DNA of 40,753 nucleotides from an archaeon (GTDB taxonomy: Archaea; Nanobdellota; Nanobdellia; Woesearchaeales; ARS49): positions 1 through 40,753 of the forward strand of contig JAGVQG010000025.1 in the NCBI GenBank assembly GCA_020051845.1, given 5' to 3'. Position numbers and translations under genes: made by a program. Of the stretch, positions 31,529-38,796 are shown piece after piece. The notes beneath the pieces are model-generated. The model saw only the letters and a program-made list of their open reading frames with translations, was not told the DNA's origin and did no database searches. The first letter of the stretch is position 1; each line of letters begins with the position of its first letter.

Positions 31529-33229
31529 CTACTCCTTGAGGAATATCTCGACTATCTTCGCGTACGCTGGTCGTGTCACGAAGAGTCCGAAGAACAGGCC
31601 GACCATTGTCGTGACCGCGAATCCGCGTAGCAGGCCTGCGCCGGCCACATAGAGGAAGAACATCGCGACAGCGACAGTGGCCACTGACGAGAATATGATG
31701 AAGAACGCCTGCTTGAGCTTGTCGGCCCAGCTGATTATTGCGGATCCTGAACGTCGTATGGTCTCATCGGTTATTATCACCTGATGGTCGACTCCTGTTC
31801 CGATCGTGACGATTATACCTGCGATAGCGGCGAGGTCAAGGCTTGATCCTGACAATGCATACCAGCCGATTATGATCACGATCTCGGCGACAACAGTCGA
31901 GACGATTGGTAACGCCAACCAGACCTTCCTGTATCTTGCCAACAACACGGCTGTTACTGCGACTATTGCAAGTAGTCCCATTATCAGTGCGTTCTTGATG
32001 AATAGCGATCCTAGCTTTGGAGATACTGTGTCGATCTTCTCGATGACTATCTTCGCAGGCAGAGAACCTGTCACGAGTACTGTCTGCAGCTGCTTCATGT
32101 CATCGAGCGTGTTTGTCATCGCTTCCTGCTGCGATACGCCTGTTCCGAATCCGCTTATCTGCACCTGTGTCGTCTCGCTGCCCTTGAGGCTTGCGCCGAT
32201 TCGCAGTTCGCGCACAAGAGCGTCGTCGAGGAATAAGGTGAGGTTCTGTGATAGGTAGTCTTCTGGTGGCGTACCTATGACTGCAAGGTCGCGTGTTATG
32301 GATGCGTGTCTTGCGGCTGCTTCTGCGCTCAATGATATCGCGAAGAAATACGAGCAGGAGTAGCCACCGCCCTGGTTGGGCATGCATCCACGGTTGGGAT
32401 CGATGCCTGAGCATTCGGCAGTGCGGCAGACGTAGGTTATGTCATTGCCGCCCTTGAATACTGTCTCATCGCCAATCTTGGCTTCGAACTTTCCTTGTTT
32501 CGAGAGAAGGTTGCGTGCCTCGGCCTCTGTGGCGCCTGCGAGTTCTACCAGGATGAATGTTCCACCCTGCAATCTGTCCTTGACAGGCGTGACTGTGATG
32601 TCGCTTAGGCCGTATACGTTGAGCCTCTCCTTCATGCTGTCGACCATCGACTCGATGACCGCGTCATCGACGGCTTCCTCTGGGCGCAATAGCACTCGCG
32701 TGCCTCCTTGCAGGTCAAGGCCTTTTCTGAGGTTTGTCGTGGGTGTTGGTACGACGGAAAGCCCGAGGGGCTCCATGCCCACCGGCTTCATGGCTGTCTT
32801 CGGCACGCTGATCGTGACATTCTGCATAAGAGATGTGCCGTTGATAGTCACATTGCGTTCTTCGACACGGGTCTCATTGCCCAGGTCGACTGTCTCGTAT
32901 ATCGTTATGGGCATCAGTTTGTATGTGCCTCTGTTGGTCGTGATCTGCACTGTCCTGTTGAGGGGTAGTTCTTTGGTGAGAGCCAGATAGTCATCTATGG
33001 TGTGCACTGGCTTGTTGTTTATCGCTGTCAACCGTTCAAGCGCGCTCGGGATGGTGTTGGGCTTGGGGCTCTCTATGCCAGCGTTGACTGCGCTGCTGTT
33101 CCTGGCGACCGCCTTTATGACGACGCCGTCAGCCAATGGATTCGGGTGCAGCGCGACAAGTGATAGTAGCACGCATATGATGAGGATCCAGACTCGCGGG
33201 CTGCGCATGAGCGCCTTGAACTTGCTCAT
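31529..33229 (-). CDS. secD: Protein-export membrane protein SecD
   Basis: 566 residues. One N-terminal span (VWILIICVLLSLVAL), a large outer region, then five spans. LRKGLDLQGGTRVLL is the conserved D1 segment, and GTGVDHQVIITDE and GAGLLRGFAVTTMVG the C-terminal family motifs. SecD works with SecF at the SecYEG translocon to help release exported proteins. Unusual: residues 35-108, between the first span and the P1 domain, look like a PDZ-type fold (GVVIKAVARNSSAVNAGI, LTAINNKPVHTIDDYLAL). Cysteines in the outer region (VCRTAEC, NRGC, YSCSY) could form disulfides. It overlaps secF by ATGA. Confidence 0.93.
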   Translation of the reverse strand: MSKFKALMRSPRVWILIICVLLSLVALHPNPLADGVVIKAVARNSSAVNAGIESPKPNTIPSALERLTAINNKPVHTIDDYLALTKELPLNRTVQITTNRGTYKLMPITIYETVDLGNETRVEERNVTINGTSLMQNVTISVPKTAMKPVGMEPLGLSVVPTPTTNLRKGLDLQGGTRVLLRPEEAVDDAVIESMVDSMKERLNVYGLSDITVTPVKDRLQGGTFILVELAGATEAEARNLLSKQGKFEAKIGDETVFKGGNDITYVCRTAECSGIDPNRGCMPNQGGGYSCSYFFAISLSAEAAARHASITRDLAVIGTPPEDYLSQNLTLFLDDALVRELRIGASLKGSETTQVQISGFGTGVSQQEAMTNTLDDMKQLQTVLVTGSLPAKIVIEKIDTVSPKLGSLFIKNALIMGLLAIVAVTAVLLARYRKVWLALPIVSTVVAEIVIIIGWYALSGSSLDLAAIAGIIVTIGTGVDHQVIITDETIRRSGSAIISWADKLKQAFFIIFSSVATVAVAMFFLYVAGAGLLRGFAVTTMVGLFFGLFVTRPAYAKIVEIFLKE

Positions 33230-34125
33230 GTGCGTCCCTCTTTCTTCTCTGCATATCTACGAAGTATTGATGCGTTCTGCAGCCAGGTGTTGATTATGTC
33301 AAAAGCAAGGCCTATGGTCAGTATGAGCATTATCTGCTTGATGACGTCCGATTGCGTGACCAAGAGACCGACTATGACCGCGACAAGTGATGTCAACGTC
33401 ATGGTCAATCCGGTTGATGTTGCCCCGAGTACGCGACTGAACACTGTCCCTTCTTTCTGTTTCAGGACACGGGTTGTCAGCAGTATGTCAGAGTCCACAG
33501 AGTAACCGATAAGCATGAGGAATGCTGCGACACCTCCTGTGCCGAGCCTGATTCCCAACAAGTTGACTGTTGCGAGAGTCATGATGATTGTGCTGACCGC
33601 CGCAAGTATGACATAGCAGGATGGAAGGATCGTCCTGAAAGTGATGAAAACGACAGCGGCCATCGAGATGAATGCGAGCAAAACTGCGATTTCCATCTGT
33701 CTGAAGAAGTTCTGTCCGAGTGAGGAACCCATCTCCTCTATGCTGTAGTCCGCTTTGTTGAGGGTCACGCCTGCTTTGGCGAGAGCCGCCACAAGCGCGT
33801 CCTCTGTCACGTCGCTTGCTTCTATGACTATGAAGGTCACGCGTGTGCCCTCGGTCAAGCCTCTTACATTGACGTCAGCGGCAGGCAGATCCTTTGAAAG
33901 CGCGGCCTGGATGATGTCGATGTTCGTGCCGTCAGGTGCGGCCGCCGTTAGCGTGAGGCCTCCCTTTAGCGAGACTCCCTTCTTGACGAACTCTCCTGTG
34001 GTGGCGTATGAGATGACAAGGATGATTATCGCGACAAGTAGAAGCGCGTTGGGTATCAGCGCTAGCTTCTTGTGCTGCTTGTCGTAGACGTTGATTATCG
34101 TTTCTTTTATGCTCACTACATTCAC
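33226..34125 (-). CDS. secF: Protein-export membrane protein SecF
   Basis: 299 residues, six spans. VSLKGGLTLTAA is the D1-like motif after the first span; SSLGQNFFRQMEIAVLLAF begins the transmembrane block, and GYSVDSDILLTTRVLKQ and DIINTWLQNASIL are family motifs. Partner of SecD. The order F then D is the archaeal arrangement. The start is a GTG either at 34125 (leaderless, from the TATA box near 34154) or at 34116, which has AGGTGA just upstream; the product is the same except for three residues. Confidence 0.92.
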   Translation of the reverse strand: MNVVSIKETIINVYDKQHKKLALIPNALLLVAIIILVISYATTGEFVKKGVSLKGGLTLTAAAPDGTNIDIIQAALSKDLPAADVNVRGLTEGTRVTFIVIEASDVTEDALVAALAKAGVTLNKADYSIEEMGSSLGQNFFRQMEIAVLLAFISMAAVVFITFRTILPSCYVILAAVSTIIMTLATVNLLGIRLGTGGVAAFLMLIGYSVDSDILLTTRVLKQKEGTVFSRVLGATSTGLTMTLTSLVAVIVGLLVTQSDVIKQIMLILTIGLAFDIINTWLQNASILRRYAEKKEGRT

Positions 34126-34148
34126 CTTCCTGCTGGGGGAAAGGGGGC

Positions 34149-34158
34149 TTTTTTAAAT
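34149..34158 (-). promoter_or_regulatory. TATA box of the secF-secD operon
   Basis: ATTTAAAAAA on the minus strand, centred about 28 bases before GTG 34125. It lies at the very end of pyrG, overlapping its stop region. Confidence 0.55.
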
Positions 34159-35796
34159 GTTTGCCTCGACGGTAGATAGCTGCACGGGGTTGTTTAAATG
34201 GCGCTTCAGCGCTGCTGTCACGAATCCTAGAAACAATGGATTGGGATGTTCAAGCCGCGAGGTCAGCTCGTTGTGCGCCTGTGTGGCCACGAAATATGGA
34301 TGTCCTGGAAGTTCTATGAACTCGACGAGCTTGCCGTTTGGCGACATGCCCACAAGCCCAAGACCGTTCTTGAGTAAGATCTCGTGATAGACAGGATTCA
34401 CCTCATAGCGGTGCCTGTGCCGCTCGATTGCGCGTGTGCCGCCGTAGAGGCCTGCTATCATGCTGCCCTCTTTCAAGACCGCCTCAAAAGCTCCCAATCT
34501 CATGGTGCCGCCCTTGCGGTCGATGATGCGCTGGTCAGGCAGGTAGTCGACGACAGGGTTCTTCGTGTCAGGGTCGATCTCTGTGCTGTTGGCATCGGCC
34601 AATCCGCACACGTTGCGGCAGAATTCTATGACTGCTAACTGGAGCCCATAGCAAATCCCGAGGTAGGGCAGCCCTCGTTCACGGGCGTATTGTATAAGGG
34701 CCATCTTTCCTTCTGTGCCCCTGCTTCCGAATCCTCCTGGCACAAGCAAGGCGTCGACCCCTTTCAGCGCCTCTTCGACCGAACGCCTTCCTTGCTCGAC
34801 ATCAGTGCTTTCGACCCATCGAAGCATTACGCGGCTGTCGACGTTCGCGCCAGAGTGGTTCAACGCCTCTATGATGCTTGCGTAGCTGTCGCGCAGCTCC
34901 GTGTATTTTCCACCGATCGCTATGGTGACAGTGTGCTTTGGCGCCTTTATGCGTTCGACAAGCTTGCGCCACTGGACAAGATCAGGGTTTTGCGTGATTC
35001 CCAGACGTGGGCCGATTATCTTCATTATGCCTTCAGAATCGAATATCAATGGTATCTCGTAGATGCTGTCGATGTCATGGCCGCTGATTATCTGTTCAGG
35101 GTTGACGTCGCAGAATGTGGCGAGCTTCTCCTTGAATTTTGGCGAGAGCGGCATCTTGCTGCGGGCGATTATGACATCAGGGATGATTCCGAGTTCGCGC
35201 AGTTGCGCTATGTCTCGCTGTGCAGGCTTGCTCTTCGGCTCGCCGACGCTGTCGAGGAATGGGACATAGGTGAGATGTATGTAGGTGACGTCATCACCCA
35301 CTCGGCGCTTGAGCTGCCTTGCCGCTTCTGTGAACCAGCTGTTCTCCCAGTCGCCGATCGTCCCGCCGATCTCGATGGTCATTATGTCGGCTTTCTCGCG
35401 CTCGGCAAGCTCGAACCACCATTGTTGGATCTCGTTGATGACATGCGGGAATATCTGGATGGTCTTTCCGAGGAAATCCCCGCGACGCTCGCGTTCGATG
35501 AGGCGCATGAAGACCTTTCCGCTCGTCAGGTTCCAGTCGAACTTGCAAGCTACCCCCAAGAATCTTTCATAGTGGCCGAAGTCCATGTCGACCTCGCCGC
35601 CGTCCTCGAGCACGAAGACCTCTCCGTGCTCGACAGGGTTCATGGTGCCTGGGTCGACGTTGAGGTAGCCGTCGCATTTGACTGTCACGATGCGCTTTCC
35701 GTTGCGTAGAAGCCGGGATATCGCCGCTGTCGCGGTTCCTTTGCCTAATCCTGATAGAACGCCGCCGGTTACGATGATGAATTTGGTTCGGGACAC
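34153..35796 (-). CDS. pyrG: CTP synthase
   Basis: 547 residues from GTG 35796, the family's usual length. The N-terminal synthetase domain starts IIVTGGVLSGLGKGT (ATP-binding loop) and has CDGYLNVDPGTMNPVEHGEV; the C-terminal class I glutamine amidotransferase domain has GGFGSRGTEGKM and the Cys nucleophile in GICYGLQLAV. It makes CTP from UTP and glutamine. CTP is also the donor for RfbF in this locus. The ORF-track start is 20 codons upstream, inside and beyond the TATA box (35815-35825); the GTG, 24-26 bases from that box, gives a leaderless message and the expected N-terminus. Confidence 0.95.
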   Translation of the reverse strand: MSRTKFIIVTGGVLSGLGKGTATAAISRLLRNGKRIVTVKCDGYLNVDPGTMNPVEHGEVFVLEDGGEVDMDFGHYERFLGVACKFDWNLTSGKVFMRLIERERRGDFLGKTIQIFPHVINEIQQWWFELAEREKADIMTIEIGGTIGDWENSWFTEAARQLKRRVGDDVTYIHLTYVPFLDSVGEPKSKPAQRDIAQLRELGIIPDVIIARSKMPLSPKFKEKLATFCDVNPEQIISGHDIDSIYEIPLIFDSEGIMKIIGPRLGITQNPDLVQWRKLVERIKAPKHTVTIAIGGKYTELRDSYASIIEALNHSGANVDSRVMLRWVESTDVEQGRRSVEEALKGVDALLVPGGFGSRGTEGKMALIQYARERGLPYLGICYGLQLAVIEFCRNVCGLADANSTEIDPDTKNPVVDYLPDQRIIDRKGGTMRLGAFEAVLKEGSMIAGLYGGTRAIERHRHRYEVNPVYHEILLKNGLGLVGMSPNGKLVEFIELPGHPYFVATQAHNELTSRLEHPNPLFLGFVTAALKRHLNNPVQLSTVEANI

Positions 35797-35814
35797 AACA
35801 AAGATTCTTCGTGG

Positions 35815-35825
35815 TCTTATATTAA
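35815..35825 (-). promoter_or_regulatory. TATA box of pyrG
   Basis: CTTAATATAAG on the minus strand, centred 24 bases before GTG 35796. It moves the start downstream of the ORF-track choice. Confidence 0.68.
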
Positions 35826-35887
35826 GATTGCGTTGCCAAGAAATACATTTCTTCAAAAGAAGATTTTCGTGAAAAACAGGGCATTCA

Positions 35888-36805
35888 TCAAAGCAGGAAA
35901 GATATCAATAATCCGACGAAGCATCCTGCGCTGATGAACGGCATCGCCGGATAGAACCTGTCTTTCTTCGCCATGTAGAGCAGCAGGAAAAGCGCGATCG
36001 CCGCGAATATCGGTATCACGAGAGCAGGCAACATTCCATTGCCCTTCAAGACTGCGGCCGCGAAGAGCAATGGGAATCCGACGTCTCCTCCGCCGAGGAT
36101 CGCGCTCTTCGTTTCTGTCGGAGAAGTCTTGCCGGAGACCGCTTTTCCAGGCGCTGTTCTGCTTGCTTTGTGCGCGGTGCTTGTCGCCGCTGCTTTGCGT
36201 TCATATGGCAGCATGAGGCCGGCGAACATGCCCGCGTCTTTCTGGAAGTTCGCGAGCGCGACCATGTGCTTGCTCTTCCAGACAGCGTACATGTCATAGA
36301 CCGATATCAGTATGAGCAGCATTGTCGCGGCCCAGATGCTGATGACCGGGAAGAAGATCGCCGCCAACCCGCCGTAGACGAAGAGTTCGGTGAAGTTGTG
36401 GATGATTATGTTGGGCTTGAGGACTTTCCATATCGCGAGACCGATGCCTAGCACGCTTGCGAACCAGGATGTGAAGAAAGCGCCGAAAGCCGCAGTCAGA
36501 CATACAGCCATGGCAGCCATGAACCAGAGCTTCCAGATGTTTATCTTGCCGTACTTGACGAGGAGCAGGATGATTCCTGTGCCGATGAGCACGGCGATGA
36601 TTATGTAGACGAATGATGTGTCCTCTTGCAGGTCAGGCCTGTCGAGCTGCATGCCTGCGATGTCAGGCAATGGGTAGACCGTGAAGTTGCCTGTCTGCTT
36701 TGTGGTCTCGACATCTATGTAGCTGTTGACGATACCAAGACCTATGTATTGCGCGCCTAAGAACAGTATCACCAAGAACAATGTTATCTTGAGCGTGTGT
36801 TTCAT
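35888..36805 (-). CDS. Presenilin/signal-peptide-peptidase-like intramembrane aspartyl protease (A22)
   Basis: 305 residues, about nine spans. The two catalytic motifs are present: SVYDMYAVW (Asp171) and LGGGDVGFP (Asp241), plus YPAMPF, the PAL motif with Leu to Met. This is the archaeal presenilin homologue (PSH, DUF1119) family, which cuts transmembrane helices, for example signal-peptide remnants. The cytoplasmic loop between the two Asp residues has a 35-residue Ala/Thr/Lys-rich linker (residues 202-236). The ORF track starts at TTG 36817; the TATA box at 36828 supports the leaderless ATG 36805. It is divergent from the DUF54-trpS unit. Confidence 0.9.
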   Translation of the reverse strand: MKHTLKITLFLVILFLGAQYIGLGIVNSYIDVETTKQTGNFTVYPLPDIAGMQLDRPDLQEDTSFVYIIIAVLIGTGIILLLVKYGKINIWKLWFMAAMAVCLTAAFGAFFTSWFASVLGIGLAIWKVLKPNIIIHNFTELFVYGGLAAIFFPVISIWAATMLLILISVYDMYAVWKSKHMVALANFQKDAGMFAGLMLPYERKAAATSTAHKASRTAPGKAVSGKTSPTETKSAILGGGDVGFPLLFAAAVLKGNGMLPALVIPIFAAIALFLLLYMAKKDRFYPAMPFISAGCFVGLLISFLL

Positions 36806-36827
36806 TGATGTGGTCAAACCATCAGGC

Positions 36828-36838
36828 TTTTATAAAGC
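36828..36838. promoter_or_regulatory. Near-palindromic TATA box serving two divergent genes
   Basis: CTTTTATAAAG reads as a good TATA box on both strands. It is centred 28 bases before ATG 36805 (minus) and 24 bases before ATG 36857 (plus), and the 51-base gap has no second box. Confidence 0.65.
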
Positions 36839-36856
36839 TGTTTGTTTGACCACGTC

Positions 36857-37327
36857 ATGGAGCAACTGCTTCATGATATGCAATGCAGGGTTTTTGTAAG
36901 GCCTGATGAGGATTTGGGCGCGATCAAAGCTGCCTTGCTCGAATTCTTCCCGTTCTCGCTTGAACAGGAGAAGGTGAAGCTCGTTGTCGAACGGGTGCAG
37001 GGTTTCGATGATCCTGTCGATATATTCCGCGTCCATCTGGACAAGATTCGTTTGCTCAGGCTGTTCCTAGGACGTTTCGTCGGGTTGCTATCCCAACAAG
37101 ACAGGCAATTCATTATCGCTCAGAAGGAATCGCGTCTGGACGAGGACGGATTCTTCTACGTCCGCATCGACAAGAAGTCGTGGCTCAACGGCAAAGCAGT
37201 GCTCACCGACAGCGGCGACTGTTTCCACTTCTCATTCGAGATAGCGGCGTTCCCGAAGAACCGTGAGGTAATGCTGGGATCCGTGGCAAAGATTTTTAAT
37301 GGACAGGGAGCGAAGGAAGATCCATGA
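36857..37327 (+). CDS. DUF54/COG1325 RNA-binding (exosome-associated) protein
   Basis: 156 residues. The pattern CRVFVRPDEDLGAIKAAL, LEFFPFSLEQEKVKL, AQKESRLDEDGFFYVRIDK and HFSFEIAAFPKNRE matches the archaeal COG1325 family, described as a predicted RNA-binding exosome subunit with an RplL5-like fold. It probably binds structured RNA in the cytoplasm. The ORF track starts at TTG 36842; the TATA position favours ATG 36857. It overlaps trpS by ATGA, so the two are one transcription and translation unit, with no obvious functional link. Confidence 0.85.
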   Translation: MEQLLHDMQCRVFVRPDEDLGAIKAALLEFFPFSLEQEKVKLVVERVQGFDDPVDIFRVHLDKIRLLRLFLGRFVGLLSQQDRQFIIAQKESRLDEDGFFYVRIDKKSWLNGKAVLTDSGDCFHFSFEIAAFPKNREVMLGSVAKIFNGQGAKEDP

Positions 37328-38445
37328 AAGAGTTCAGCGTTACGCCCTGGGATGTGAAAGGCGACATCGACTATGACAAGCTGATCGTCGAATTCGGCAC
37401 GCAGCGCGTCACGCCTGAACTGCTCGAGCGCATCAAGAAGTACGCGAAGGGCGACCTGCATGTGATGCTGCGCCGCGGTCTGTTCTTCAGCCAGCGCGAC
37501 CTTCCCTGGCTTCTTGACGAGTATGACAAGGGCAACAAGTTCTATCTTTACACCGGCCGTGGGCCGACAGGTCCTTGCCATATAGGCCACCTTGTCCCTT
37601 GGATCTTCACCAAGTGGCTCCAGGACGTCTTCGATGTGCCGTTGTACTTCCAGTTCACCGACGATGAGAAGTTCCTGTTCAAGGACATGACCTTGGAGCA
37701 GACTCATGCCTTGGCATACGAGAACGCACTCGACGTGATAGCGCTTGGTTTCGACAAGAAGAAGACGTACTTGTTCACTGACACTGATTATGCTAAGACG
37801 CTCTATCCACAGGCGATAAGGGTGGCGAAGAGGATAACTGCGAGCACGATCAAGGGTGCTTTCGGTTTCACCGACACCAACAACATCGGTGAGTTCTTCT
37901 TCACGAGCATGCAGGCAGTGCCTGCCTTCCTTCCAAGCGTGCAGGCAGGCCGCAACATCCCCTGCCTGATCCCCATGGGCGTCGACCAGGATCCGCATTT
38001 CCGCGTCGCCCGCGATGTCATGCCAAAGCTGGGATATTACAAACCCGCGGCGATCCATTCCAGGTTCATCCCTGGTCTTGAGGGCATGGCTGGCAAGATG
38101 AGCGCCTCCCACGCCGACACCGCCATATGGACGACGGACGATGAGAAGACCGTTGAGAAGAAGATCAAGAAGTATGCCTTCAGCGGCGGCCGCGACACGA
38201 TCGAAGAGCACCGCAAGCTCGGCGGCGACCCCAATGTCGATGTCGCCTACCAATGGCTGTACATGCTTTTCGAACCTGATGACAAAAAGATCAAGACAAT
38301 CCACGATGACTACGTCTCAGGAAAGCTTCTCTCAGGCGAGCTTAAGATGATCCTCATCGAGAAGCTCAACGCCTTCCTCAAGGACCACCAGAAGAAGCGC
38401 GAGGCTGCGAGGAAAGTGGTCGACCAGTTCTTCATCAAGGATTAG
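37324..38445 (+). CDS. trpS: Tryptophanyl-tRNA synthetase (archaeal/eukaryotic type)
   Basis: 373 residues. Class I signatures are PCHIGH at 84-89 and GKMSAS at 257-262; RGPTGPCHIGHLVPWIFTKW and FQFTDDEKFLFKDMTLE are specific to archaeal/eukaryotic TrpRS. AFPxxF-type segments and IPCLIPMGVDQDPHFRVARD complete the tryptophan and ATP site. It charges tRNA-Trp. The start overlaps the DUF54 gene's stop. A good ribosome site is present as GGAAG just upstream. Confidence 0.95.
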   Translation: MKEFSVTPWDVKGDIDYDKLIVEFGTQRVTPELLERIKKYAKGDLHVMLRRGLFFSQRDLPWLLDEYDKGNKFYLYTGRGPTGPCHIGHLVPWIFTKWLQDVFDVPLYFQFTDDEKFLFKDMTLEQTHALAYENALDVIALGFDKKKTYLFTDTDYAKTLYPQAIRVAKRITASTIKGAFGFTDTNNIGEFFFTSMQAVPAFLPSVQAGRNIPCLIPMGVDQDPHFRVARDVMPKLGYYKPAAIHSRFIPGLEGMAGKMSASHADTAIWTTDDEKTVEKKIKKYAFSGGRDTIEEHRKLGGDPNVDVAYQWLYMLFEPDDKKIKTIHDDYVSGKLLSGELKMILIEKLNAFLKDHQKKREAARKVVDQFFIKD

Positions 38446-38471
38446 ACTACGCTGTCGAATATAAGGCCTAA

Positions 38472-38480
38472 ACCTATTTA
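38472..38480 (+). promoter_or_regulatory. TATA box of the small membrane protein gene
   Basis: CTATTTAAA near 38473-38481. Predicted transcription start is near 38502, leaving a leader of about 20 bases that carries a GAGGTG ribosome site (38510-38516 region). Confidence 0.55.
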
Positions 38481-38520
38481 AACCTCAGACGCTCATTCAT
38501 CCATAGAAAGAGGTGTATCA

Positions 38521-38772
38521 ATGGCAAAGAAGAAGGCATTGCCCAAGCTCAGGCCGGTTGTACGTCCTGAGATAGCTCCGCTCAACTCGCTCTGGTTCGT
38601 AAGCAGCATTCTAGGCATGATCATCAGCATCGTTTACGTCTCGAAGTTCAGCCTGCCATGGGCGGCCGCGTTCACCGTGGTCTTCGCATCGATGTTCTTC
38701 GCAGGGATCATATCCATGCGCCGTGCGATGCCTGACGACCAGTTGCTGCCAAGGCCGAAGCGGTCTCGCTGA
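38521..38772 (+). CDS. Small two-span membrane protein, function unknown
   Basis: 83 residues: a basic, proline-rich N-terminus (MAKKKALPKLRPVVRPEI), two spans (SLWFVSSILGMIISIVYV and PWAAAFTVVFASMFFAGI) joined by a very short turn, and a basic C-terminal tail (LLPRPKRSR). Both ends are probably cytoplasmic. It has its own TATA box and a GAGGTG ribosome site. I do not recognise a family. The basic tails could touch nucleic acid, ribosome or lipid head groups; this is speculation. Confidence 0.75.
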   Translation: MAKKKALPKLRPVVRPEIAPLNSLWFVSSILGMIISIVYVSKFSLPWAAAFTVVFASMFFAGIISMRRAMPDDQLLPRPKRSR

Positions 38773-38796
38773 TTCGGAAATATTCTTTTTTCTGTT

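Noticed and set aside
34690-35709. 339-codon ORF on the plus strand
   Set aside because: Antisense to pyrG, with no known motif; a shadow of high-GC codons.
37156-38304. 382-codon ORF on the minus strand
   Set aside because: It lies antisense to trpS, which carries intact class I synthetase motifs; the ORF has no promoter or recognisable domain and is a codon-bias shadow.
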